Shown in pieces: positions 10,901-16,430 of a stretch of 64,000 nucleotides of DNA. Numbering within the stretch: the first letter of the stretch is position 1; the number at the start of each line of letters is the position of its first letter. The position numbers and the translations under genes are program-made. Origin of the DNA: Pseudomonas hunanensis (lineage in GTDB: Bacteria; Pseudomonadota; Gammaproteobacteria; Pseudomonadales; Pseudomonadaceae). The notes below the pieces were generated by a model, which ran no database searches, was not told the DNA's origin, and saw only the letters and a list, made by a program, of their open reading frames with translations. Where the stretch lies: NCBI RefSeq assembly GCF_013393325.1, contig NZ_QJRC01000098.1, forward strand, positions 62,001 through 126,000, in the 5' to 3' direction.

Positions 10901-12800
10901 CGAGCGGCAAGCCGAGCAGGTTGTTGCGCAGGGCTTCGGTGACGAACTCGTCGATTTCGTTGCCCAGCTGGCGGGTAACGCCACGAATGATCGCGCCTGC
11001 CGCTTCGTCGGCGGTGGCACCGCTGCCGGCGAATGCCAATGGGTTGAGGAACGCGGCGATCAGGCCCAGTTGCTGGTCAGGGTTGGCTGGGTCGCCGGAG
11101 ACTGGGTTGAACGATGGGTCGAAGCGGTCGACAGTTTCGGTGAGCATCGAGTGGCCGAAGCGGTACACCACATGCGCGAATTCGGCGAGGATGGCCGGGT
11201 TGATCGAGGTGTCGTAGCCATTGGGGGCGAGGAACTCGTCGATCTGCGGCTGGATGGTGCGAGCGAACTCTTCGAACACCAGGTGCTGATACTGCATTTC
11301 GGTGCCGAACTTGGCGGCCTGGAACAGCCGCTCGCCGTCCCACACCAGGGCGGCGATGCCGGCGGGCGTGGTGGGGATGGCGGTGACGTCATCGATCAGC
11401 CATTCGTTGAGGAACGCCAGGTCGCCTGCGGCCAACAGGGTGTCCTTGGTCTGCTGCACCAGGCGGTTGTGCTCGGAGTGGAACACGTGGTGCACGGCGG
11501 TCAGGCCGATGTTTTCGTTGACCCGGCCGTCGCCTGCGATGTAGTGGGCGTCGAGCAGTTCGTTGTCGTAGGTCAGGTTGTTGCCGCCTGGGCCCACTGG
11601 CTGCACGTTGCCGACGGCGCTGTCGGCGTCGGCTTGCAGTACCCCGCCAACCTTCACCGGCTCGGCATTGTGGGCGATATCGTCGAGGAAGCCATGCCCG
11701 GTACTCACGGCATTGGCCAAGCTGATGGGCGCGGCGCGGTTGCCTTCGACCAGCGTCGTGACGTCGTCGGCGGTACCGGCGATGCCATCGGCGCCGTTGT
11801 TCACGCGCATGACCACCTGCGGCATGCCGTTGGGCCCACGCAGGAAGTTGCCGTAGGCATCGGTGGCCAGCAGCGGCACGCTGTGCACATCGGCGTCGGT
11901 GAGGTTGATGCCCAGCAGGTCGCGCGCCTGGGCCTTGACCACCGCCCAGGTGGCCATGCCGCCATTTTCGCTGTTGCCGTCGTCGGCAGTGCCGAATTTG
12001 CCGTCCGCGCCAAGGTCGCGGTTGGTGATCAGCCGGCCGGTTGCCACCGGGTCACCTGCGGCGTCGAGCATGTACTCACGCAGGAACACCTGGTGCGAGG
12101 GGTGCGAGCTGTAGGTCTGGCTTTGGTCGACGAAAGGCGAGGTGGTGTTGGGCTGGCCATCATCGGCGGTGCCCACCACGCCATCGGCGCCGGCGGTGCG
12201 TACGGCGCGTGACAACACCATGAAGTTGGTCGGGCTGCTGGCGTTGTACAGCGGGTCGTCCAGGCGCAGCGGGATGAACACGATGTCGGTACTGCTCTTG
12301 GTGACCAGGTCCAGGCCATGGTCGAAAAACTGGCCGAAGAAGGTCATCCAGGCATTGAAACCGGCAGTCAGGCCCACGTCCGGCGACACGTTGGGGATGA
12401 AGAACACCGGTTTGTCGTCGGCGGTGCCGAACACCCCGTCGATGCCGGGGCTCATTACCGGGGCGGCGCCCCCGTTGGCCTCGACTGCAGCCGGGTTGTT
12501 CGCCGTCTGGTCGACGATCAGGTTGCTGATGGTACGGGGCTGCGAATCGACGACATTGCCGGTGCCTACATAGTTGGCACGGTAGGAGGCATCGAGCAGA
12601 CGCAGGAATGAGTTGTCGGCGGCACCGAACTCGCTTTGTCCGGCCACCAGGTTGTTGTAGCTGCCGTCGACGGTGCGCAGGCCAAATGGCACCTGGCTGT
12701 TGGGCAGCAGGTCGATCAGGCTGGCGCCATCTGCGTGGGCTTCGGCGATGAAGATTTGTTTGAGAATGAATTCCAGGTCCGACTTGCTGAAATTGGCCAT
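1974..12800 (-). CDS. Giant type I secreted RTX protein with two animal-type heme peroxidase modules
   Basis: Predicted exported calcium-binding heme peroxidase of 3608 residues. The start chosen is MANFSKSDLEF at 12800, with GAGGGC seven bases upstream; a GTG at 12833 lacks a good site. There is no Sec signal, as expected for type I secretion. Module 1 (about 1-1465) has the distal heme region FGQFFDHG with His161, the EHNR motif, proximal RFGHSML with His550 and NIARGRD. Module 2 (about 1497-2960) repeats everything with His1699 and His2084. Inserted loops carry GxDGxxGTxDD motifs, resembling the PERCAL calcium motif described for P. putida PP_2561-type proteins (from memory). Each peroxidase domain is followed by GGxGxDxxx RTX repeats and an Ig-like domain. 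The tail has two more Ig-like domains, a large RTX block (about 3170-3530) and an uncleaved C-terminal secretion signal ending DFILAG. The secretion genes lie divergently upstream. Confidence 0.93.
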   Translation of the reverse strand: MANFSKSDLEFILKQIFIAEAHADGASLIDLLPNSQVPFGLRTVDGSYNNLVAGQSEFGAADNSFLRLLDASYRANYVGTGNVVDSQPRTISNLIVDQTANNPAAVEANGGAAPVMSPGIDGVFGTADDKPVFFIPNVSPDVGLTAGFNAWMTFFGQFFDHGLDLVTKSSTDIVFIPLRLDDPLYNASSPTNFMVLSRAVRTAGADGVVGTADDGQPNTTSPFVDQSQTYSSHPSHQVFLREYMLDAAGDPVATGRLITNRDLGADGKFGTADDGNSENGGMATWAVVKAQARDLLGINLTDADVHSVPLLATDAYGNFLRGPNGMPQVVMRVNNGADGIAGTADDVTTLVEGNRAAPISLANAVSTGHGFLDDIAHNAEPVKVGGVLQADADSAVGNVQPVGPGGNNLTYDNELLDAHYIAGDGRVNENIGLTAVHHVFHSEHNRLVQQTKDTLLAAGDLAFLNEWLIDDVTAIPTTPAGIAALVWDGERLFQAAKFGTEMQYQHLVFEEFARTIQPQIDEFLAPNGYDTSINPAILAEFAHVVYRFGHSMLTETVDRFDPSFNPVSGDPANPDQQLGLIAAFLNPLAFAGSGATADEAAGAIIRGVTRQLGNEIDEFVTEALRNNLLGLPLDLPALNIARGRDTGIPSLNEARREFYGATGDSQLKAYISWADFADHLKHPASLINFIAAYGTHSSITGATTEAAKRAAAVALVLGGAGAPADRLDFLNSTGAWANVTLAGKDGIAGTADDIAGVTVSGVDAIDFWVGGLAEKKMPFGGMLGSSFNFVFETQLEALQNGDRFYYLSRTAGMNFGTELENNSFAKLIMLNSDVTHLSNTVFLTPTFTLEVNQANQFTGLGADGKADPTGGIEINGVEIVPLVIRDNPDTVGPDSNYLHYTGEDHVVLGGTSGNDIIISGDGDDTVYGDAGDDVLEGGAGNDAVLGGAGDDIITDSFGDNRLEGNAGNDVIVAGSMLAAGNLILGGDGQDFIITTEDISTTFGGQGDDFILGAKTNLPPTGNEGDDWIEKGTQDGAPGDNFAPLLGDEVVGNDIFVGGGGFDEMIGEGGDDIFVGSDAQDKMDGMSGFDWITNKNDKVGVTVDLSLAALAQPHGNAPNQNAGVFNPVGASPASILDRFAEVEGVSGSNYADVLKGDDVDAVTILNHGGATGSALTNVALIRGLQQFLADAGLPTTGFATGNIMLGGNGSDLIEGRGGDDLIDGDKWLNVRIAVYAPGDVNHTGPEIASFDSMVDMIPFMLDRTYNPGQLKAVREILPGTSTGGAAFDTAIFSGVQSEYVVSQNTKGTADVADDVWTVTDTVAGRDGVDTLLHIERLQFADSQRVLVTGVNAQPTGSPTITDGNGAAITVGDLLTVSVAGVRDADNISAGNPLGTLADRSVSYYWQFEADPGSGVFQDIILLPAGDLAFQSADGTSFKVSPDLAGLSLRVKAIYQDAHGTTEVLFSAPTAVVQPGAPVVPTPATPVVDATAGGEGLHMVRSDLNFILAQIKIAEADAAGQDILSLIPNIRAPLGLRAVDGSNNNLMNLNGHNNTQFGAADNVFPRLTDPVFNPAEGAPAGFFGPGSPAIPGSSYQQTSGPVFDSQPRTISNLIVDQTSNNPAAYATAYDPGADGVLNFGAPGNDDVLKDGVRIVASPGMDGQFGTTDDHDVYLFENTAADAGLSAPFNAWMTFFGQFFDHGLDLVTKGGSGTIYIPLQPDDPLYVEGGFTNFMVVTRATNLPGPDGILGNADDIHEHTNTTTPFVDQNQTYSSHPSHQVFLRAYVMTDDGPVATGRLITNRDLGADGKFGTADDTEIGGMATWKVVKAQARDLLGINLTDADVDNVPLLATDAYGNFIKGPNGYPMVVMKGVDGIAGTADDQQVEGNPLAPISLTNAVRTGHQFLADIAHNAVPVFSGGVLAPDADNAVGNAVPVNPQTGANLAYDNELLDAHYIAGDGRVNENIGLTAVHAIFHAEHNRLVAQTMDTVLDSHDLAFLNEWLLNPVTALPVTPAEIDALVWNGERLFQAAKFGTEMQYQHLVFEEFARTVQPRVDLFFAPTQVYDVDLDASIVAEFAHTVYRFGHSMLTETVDRFDIDFNVIKDPASANPDQQLGLIAAFLNPLAYAASGVTPEDATSAIVRGVTRQGGNEIDEFVTEALRNNLLGLPLDLPAINIARGRDVGIPSLNAVRRDVYGQTGDTQLKPYTSWVDLVQHLKHPESLINFIAAYGTHSSITGATTLLEKRAAAMALVFGGEGAPADRLDFLNSSGAWANVTLPGKDGVLGTADDLKAVTITGVDAIDLWIGGLAEEKTPFGGMLGSTFNFVFENQMEKLQDGDRFYYLERTSGLSMNAELESNSFAKLIMANTSATHLPGLVFSDPGLYLELDQSKQYNDGLGHADPLGENGEQVVFRDSPLTAGPDSNYIRYAGAEHIVLGGTNGDDILVSSEGDDTVWGDAGNDRIEGGDGNDQLRGGAGDDIISDMGGDDNIQGGDGNDVLHGGNGVNLIIGGFGNDFIVTGEDASEAIGGQGNDFILGSKANEQDMGNEGDDWIEKGTSDGAPGDNFDPLGNDPIIGNDVFIGGNENDKFNGEGGDDIMVGSLGFGDRYIGGSGYDWATFKGLAQGVTIDYSDRFFDVPPVPGSGASALVRFDIMEGLSGSAHGDFLRGDNEDAASLPTNGATGSVLTNISLINGLSSLLAAGATFYDGGNIILGGSGSDLIEGRGGDDILDGDKWLNVRISVRANHDGTGPEIASFDSMEPMVPFMLNGTYNPGQLVIVREILNGTDNYDTAVFSGVATDYSVVVDGNAVIVTDLVAGRDGVDHLTGIERLQFSDRSQASGVGTAVNAGPTGHLVILDDATGVRDDTPVTGQLLRVTPLAVHDADNVSAANLNGAVNGPVAYYWQVENLPGSGVYEDITFVAAGEVSRAIGTTYRVTDDVAGLSIRVRAGYQDAKGTLEIVDSSPNSAPSAGPAVTGLLVQNQTLTANPATIVDADGLSNPQFTFQWQANRGVGWVNIAGAISSTFVLTQAQVGQNMRVVVSYVDDFGVHESVASDILDPVANVNDAPTGAVLISDTTPDQGQTLTALTGGIADLDGLGAFSFQWQQGTGGTFANIAGATAATFTPGFAQGNQQLRVIVRYTDGFGTLESLTSAATAAVTVPPGVVLTGTNAANTLTGGAGNDVISGLGGNDILNGLAGADQLFGGVGNDTLNGGDDADLLNGEDGNDILNGGLGADVMNGGAGNDTFVVDNVGDTVTEALNGGTDLVQTSLASYTLGANVENLTYTGSSAFTGTGNALANTITGGAGNDLLNGGAGADRLVGGVGNDTYVVDDAGDVVVEATGAGTDLVRTTLASYTMAANVENLTYTGVGNFSGTGNGLANIINGAAGNDTLAGDGGNDILNGNAGNDTLNGDAGNDQLFGGLGADRLNGGGGDDSLDGGDGNDTLLGDAGNDTLLGGAGDDSLDGGNGNDSLQGGDGNDTLFGDVGTDTLIGGAGNDFLNGAGGNDTVVGGAGNDTMMATDGNDVFQFAAGFGNDLIINFDAIAAGGQDRLDITALNITAATFAASVTIADVGADTLVSIGAADSIRLVGVADATTVTAADFILAG
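3900..12800 (-). repeat. Tandem in-gene duplication: two ~1465-residue peroxidase-RTX-Ig modules
   Basis: Translated on the minus strand, about 8400-12800 and about 3900-8312 align along their full length. Both begin with a helix ending in FIL-QI-IAEA-A. They share ISNLIVDQT, FGQFFDHGLDLVTK, TNRDLGADGKFGTADD, NELLDAHYIAGDGRVNENIG, EMQYQHLVFEEFAR, RFGHSMLTETVDRFD and NIARGRD, then matching RTX and Ig-like parts (YYWQ...PGSGV). The copies are close but not identical, so the duplication is old enough for divergence while catalytic motifs stayed fixed. Confidence 0.9.
8312..8324 (-). promoter_or_regulatory. Internal Shine-Dalgarno plus in-frame ATG at the module 1/2 boundary
   Basis: On the minus strand the second peroxidase module begins with Met1497 (ATG at 8312-8310), preceded by GAGGGG and a six-base spacer TTGCAC. 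The genuine start at 12800 is preceded by GAGGGC and AATTGCA. The two initiation regions resemble each other, and the protein that follows aligns with the true N-terminus. It may be a fossil start from the ancestral single-module gene, and could still be used. Confidence 0.5.
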
Positions 12801-12930
12801 TGCAATTGCCCTCGATCTTTCGGGAGAAATCACAGGGCAACAGGGTCCATCCCGCGCCCAGTCAGTGTTGACGTGCGCAGTATCTGGTCATGGGTTCTGG
12901 GGACAGGTGGGCGGTGCAGTACGGGCGCCA

Positions 12931-12966
12931 CTGGCCTCATCGCCGGCAAGCCGGCCCCCGCTGACA
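12931..12966. repeat. REP-like palindromic element (single)
   Basis: The core GCCGGCAAGCCGGC at 12942-12955 is an inverted repeat embedded in the CTCATCGCCGGC...CCCCGCTGACAC context typical of P. putida REP units. It sits upstream of the peroxidase gene, outside any coding sequence. Confidence 0.7.
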
Positions 12967-13299
12967 CAGCGGAGGCCTTGTTAATTGTGCGAAACAGCGG
13001 TGTAACGCACATGTATCGGCCCCAGCTCGCACAGGGCCCGAATACATCAGACTAAAGTCGTAGGCGAAAAGCTTGTCAATATCCCGTCAAAAATATCGCT
13101 CACCGATGATAATGCGATGCAACTAACTGTTTTCACGGCACTTATGAAAAGTTCAAAGTATTTATAGAGCAAAAAGATATTACCGAATGTTTCGTTGCAA
13201 CCTACGCTCCAGCATGTGGGAGCAACGCAGCGATTTGGACTATTCGCCCTGAGAGCGACCCGTCTGCGCGCCGACCAAGAAGCCACAACTACCGTTGTA

Positions 13300-13345
13300 C
13301 GGGGGCCGCAAGGGCTTCCCGCTTAGCGATAAAGGGAGGCCCCCG
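13300..13345 (+). promoter_or_regulatory. Hairpin predicted to mask the ribosome-binding site of the secretion ATPase
   Basis: CGGGGGCC at 13300-13307 is perfectly complementary to GGCCCCCG at 13338-13345, which directly abuts the ATG at 13346. An inner TCCC (13317-13320) can pair with GGGA (13334-13337). Together these cover the Shine-Dalgarno GGGAGG at 13334-13339. This is read by eye; no folding energy was calculated. Confidence 0.5.
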
Positions 13346-15082
13346 ATGCCTAAGCCACCGCGCACCCGCTCCGAGCTGGCCGACGTGTTGTTTCGCTTGC
13401 GTCGCAGCTTTTACGCCCTGGCCGCCTTCAGCGGCGTGATCAACGTCATGATGTTGACGCCAGCCATTTACATGCTGCAGGTGTACGACCGCGCCCTGGT
13501 GAGCCGCAATGTCACGACCTTGGCCATGCTTACCCTGCTGGTGGTAGGGCTGTTCCTGCTGATGTCGGCGCTGGAGATGGTCCGCACCCGGGTGCTGATC
13601 CGGGTCGGTAACTGCCTGGACATGAACCTCAACCGGCGCCTTTTCAGCGCCGCCTTCGAGCGCAACCTGAACCGCGCCGGCGGGAACCCGGCCCAGGCAC
13701 TGCAGGACTTGGCGCAGGTGCGCCAATTTCTTACTGGCAACGGCCTGTTCGCCTTCTTCGACGCGCCCTGGACGCCGATCTACCTACTGGTCTGTTACCT
13801 GATCCACCCGTGGCTTGGGCTGGTGACGACAATCGGCTCGCTGATTCTGGTCGGCCTGGCCTACCTCACGGAAAAAGCCACGCAAAAGCCCTTGGCCGAA
13901 GCCAACCAGGCGGCCATGTCGTCGGCCAGCTACGCCAACAACAACTTGCGCAACGCTGAAGTGATCGAGGCCATGGGCATGCTGCCGGCAATCGGCAAGC
14001 GCTGGTACCAGGGCCACTTGCGCATCCTGCAGATGCAGACCCTGGCCTCCGACCGCGCGGCACTGATCAGCAGCACCGGGCGCTTCGTGCGTATCACCTT
14101 GCAGTCACTGATTCTTGGCACCGGCGCACTGCTGGCGATCGAGGGCAAGATCACCCCCGGCATGATGATCGCCTGCTCGATCCTGACCGGCCGCGCATTG
14201 GGCCCGGTGGAGCAGGTGATCGCGTCCTGGAAGCAACTGCTGGGCTGCCGCCTGGCCTGGGGCCGGCTCAACGACCTGCTGCAGGACTACCCGCAACGGC
14301 CACCGAGCATGTCCCTGCAGCGCCCGATGGGCATGCTGGCCGTGGAAAATGTGATCGCTGGCGCCCCCGGCAGCAGCACCAGCATTGTGCGCGGGGTGAG
14401 CTTCAGCCTGGCCCCGGGCGACAGCCTGGGCATCATTGGCCCCTCGGCCTCGGGCAAATCCACCCTTGCCCGCCTGCTGGTGGGGGTGTGGCCGACCCAG
14501 GCCGGCAAGGTGCGCCTGGACGGTGCCGACATCTTCAACTGGAACAAGGCCGAACTGGGCCCGTGGCTGGGCTACCTGCCACAGGACGTGGAGCTGTTCG
14601 AAGGCACCATCGCCGAAAACATCGCACGCTTTGCCGAGGTGGACAGCGACGCGGTGATCCGTGCTGCCCGCAGCAGTGGCGTGCATGACATGATCCTGCG
14701 TTTCCCGCAGGGCTACGACACCCGCCTGGCCGCCGACGGCAGCCCGCTGTCCGGTGGCCAGAAGCAACGCATCGCCCTGGCCCGCGCATTGTACGGCGAG
14801 CCTAACCTGGTAGTGCTGGACGAGCCAAACGCCAACCTTGATGACGTCGGCGAAAAGGCCCTGGTCGATGCCCTGGCCGAACTCAAGACGCGCGGGGCCA
14901 CGGTGGTCCTCATCTCCCACCGGCCTAACGTGCTGTGCGCGGTGGACCAGATACTGATGCTGCGCGACGGTGGAGTGCACATGCTCGGCAGCCGCGACGA
15001 AGTATTCGCAGCCTTGCGCAAGGCTGCGGTGATTCCGGCGACCGCGGCCGCCCCGCTGGCTTCGGTAAAAGTACGGGAGTAA
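13346..15082 (+). CDS. Type I secretion ABC transporter, AprD/PrtD/HlyB-like (permease-ATPase)
   Basis: Inner-membrane ATP-driven exporter of 578 residues, almost certainly the pump for the giant RTX peroxidase encoded divergently. The start at 13346 (MPKPPRTRSEL) has GGGAGG at 13334-13339. The N-terminal half is the membrane domain (INVMMLTPAIYMLQVYDRAL near residues 32-51). There is no C39 peptidase domain, so it belongs with exporters of substrates carrying an uncleaved C-terminal signal. The C-terminal ATPase shows Walker A GPSASGKSTL, signature LSGGQKQRIALARAL, Walker B LVVLDEPNANLD and H-loop LISHRP. The membrane-fusion gene begins 6 bases downstream. The ribosome-binding site lies in a potential hairpin. 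Confidence 0.95.
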   Translation: MPKPPRTRSELADVLFRLRRSFYALAAFSGVINVMMLTPAIYMLQVYDRALVSRNVTTLAMLTLLVVGLFLLMSALEMVRTRVLIRVGNCLDMNLNRRLFSAAFERNLNRAGGNPAQALQDLAQVRQFLTGNGLFAFFDAPWTPIYLLVCYLIHPWLGLVTTIGSLILVGLAYLTEKATQKPLAEANQAAMSSASYANNNLRNAEVIEAMGMLPAIGKRWYQGHLRILQMQTLASDRAALISSTGRFVRITLQSLILGTGALLAIEGKITPGMMIACSILTGRALGPVEQVIASWKQLLGCRLAWGRLNDLLQDYPQRPPSMSLQRPMGMLAVENVIAGAPGSSTSIVRGVSFSLAPGDSLGIIGPSASGKSTLARLLVGVWPTQAGKVRLDGADIFNWNKAELGPWLGYLPQDVELFEGTIAENIARFAEVDSDAVIRAARSSGVHDMILRFPQGYDTRLAADGSPLSGGQKQRIALARALYGEPNLVVLDEPNANLDDVGEKALVDALAELKTRGATVVLISHRPNVLCAVDQILMLRDGGVHMLGSRDEVFAALRKAAVIPATAAAPLASVKVRE

Positions 15083-15088
15083 CCGATC

Positions 15089-16429
15089 ATGCAGATCATT
15101 CAGCACGCCGAATTGATCCCCGCCGAAGCCAACAACCTGATCGACCTGGATGCAGGCCGTCCGGCACGCTGGGGCGTATGGATGGTCATTGCCGGCTTTG
15201 GCGGCTTTCTGCTGTGGTCTTGCCTGGCGCCACTGGATGCCGGGGTGGTCGCCACCGGCACGGTCAAGGTCACCAGCAACCGCAAGGCGGTACAACACCT
15301 GAGCGGCGGCACGGTCGAGGCGATCCTGGTGCGCGAAGGCGATGTGGTGAAAAAAGGCCAGGAAGTGGTGCGCCTCGATGCCCTGCGCGCGGTGGCCGAA
15401 CAAGGCGCGCTCAGCGCCCAGTACATCGTCAGCAAAACCGTGGAAAACCGCCTGGAAGCCGAACGCGACGGCCGCGACAGCGTCACGTTCGACCCCGCCC
15501 TGCTCGAACACTATGGCAGTGACCCACGCTTGCTGGCAGCCATGGACCTGCAGCAGCGGCTGCTCGACACCCGCCGCGCCGGGCTCGCCGGTGAACTGAG
15601 CATCCTCGAAGAAAACCTCACGGCCTCGGCGGTGCAACTCAAGGGCCTGCAGCAGGTATACGGCGCCCGCGCCTCGCAGATCGGCTTCCTCAACCAGGAA
15701 CTGCAAGGCACCCGCGTACTCGCCGCCGAAGGCTATGTGCCGCGCAACCGCCTGCTGGAGCTGGAGCGCAGCAATGCCGACCTGGCCGCAGGCCAGGCCG
15801 AAAACCTCAACAACATTGCCCGGGCGCGTAGCCAGGCCACCGAAATCAAGCTGCGCATGCTGCAACGCCAGCACGACTACCTGAAGGAAGTGGAATCGCA
15901 ACTGACCGACACCGCCAAGGAAAACACCACCCTGGCCGACCGGTTGCGCGCGCTGGACTATGAAGTGACCCACACGGTGATCCGCTCGCCCATCGACGGC
16001 ATGGTCCAGGGCCTGAGCATCGCCACGGTCGGCGGCATTATCCAGCCAGGTGCCAAGATCATGGAAGTGGTGCCGCTCGACCAGCCGCTGCAGGTCGATG
16101 CGATGATCCCGGTACAGGCCATCGACAAGATGGTGCCAGGCCTGGCCGTAGACATCGCCTTCCCGGCCTTCAACCATGCTCAGACGCCGAACATTCCGGG
16201 GCGGGTGAAGACCATTTCCGCCGACCGCCTGCTCGACGAAGAAAGCAAGCAGCCGTTCTACCTGGCCCAGGTGGAAGTGACGCCAACCGGCATGGGGCTG
16301 CTGGGCAGCAACCATATTCGCCCCGGCATGCCCGCCACCGTCACCATCAAGACCGGCGAACGCAACCTGCTCAGCTACCTGCTCAAACCCATGCTCGAAC
16401 GCGTAGACGCCGCGTTCAAGGAGCAATGA
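15089..16429 (+). CDS. Type I secretion membrane-fusion protein, HlyD/AprE-like
   Basis: Periplasmic adaptor of 446 residues linking the ABC pump to the outer-membrane channel. A short cytoplasmic N-terminus is followed by one membrane helix at about residues 32-50 (WMVIAGFGGFLLWSCLAPL). Then comes the first half of the lipoyl/barrel-sandwich domain (GTVKVTSNRKAVQHLSGG), a long alpha-helical coiled-coil region of roughly residues 150-290, and the second sandwich half (VIRSPIDGMVQGL). The C-terminal part (ISADRLLDEESKQPFYLAQVEV, then PGMPATVTIKTGERNLLSYL) is typical of HlyD/PrtE. GGGAG at 15075-15079 precedes the ATG by nine bases. The next gene starts one base after the stop, so the three genes are one transcript. 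Confidence 0.94.
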   Translation: MQIIQHAELIPAEANNLIDLDAGRPARWGVWMVIAGFGGFLLWSCLAPLDAGVVATGTVKVTSNRKAVQHLSGGTVEAILVREGDVVKKGQEVVRLDALRAVAEQGALSAQYIVSKTVENRLEAERDGRDSVTFDPALLEHYGSDPRLLAAMDLQQRLLDTRRAGLAGELSILEENLTASAVQLKGLQQVYGARASQIGFLNQELQGTRVLAAEGYVPRNRLLELERSNADLAAGQAENLNNIARARSQATEIKLRMLQRQHDYLKEVESQLTDTAKENTTLADRLRALDYEVTHTVIRSPIDGMVQGLSIATVGGIIQPGAKIMEVVPLDQPLQVDAMIPVQAIDKMVPGLAVDIAFPAFNHAQTPNIPGRVKTISADRLLDEESKQPFYLAQVEVTPTGMGLLGSNHIRPGMPATVTIKTGERNLLSYLLKPMLERVDAAFKEQ

Positions 16430-16430
16430 C

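Larger units (their letters stand above)
12801..13345. promoter_or_regulatory. Divergent intergenic region between the peroxidase and its secretion operon
   Basis: This 545-base region separates the minus-strand peroxidase start from the plus-strand secretion ATPase. It holds a REP-like palindrome near 12931-12966, an unusually AT-rich stretch at about 13060-13200 that is the likely site of the divergent promoters, and a GC hairpin at 13300-13345. No convincing gene is present; the short open frames lack ribosome-binding sites. Confidence 0.6.

Noticed and set aside
4566..12212. A 2548-codon open frame on the plus strand, antisense to the giant peroxidase
   Set aside because: It mirrors the minus-strand gene codon for codon. 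High GC and the near absence of TTA, CTA and TCA codons leave the opposite frame open; it has no ribosome-binding site and shows no family motif, while the minus-strand product has complete catalytic motifs.
12834..12888. An earlier start for the giant peroxidase
   Set aside because: An in-frame stop occurs near 12888, with no start codon or ribosome-binding site between it and 12833; MANFSKSDL with GAGGGC fits best.
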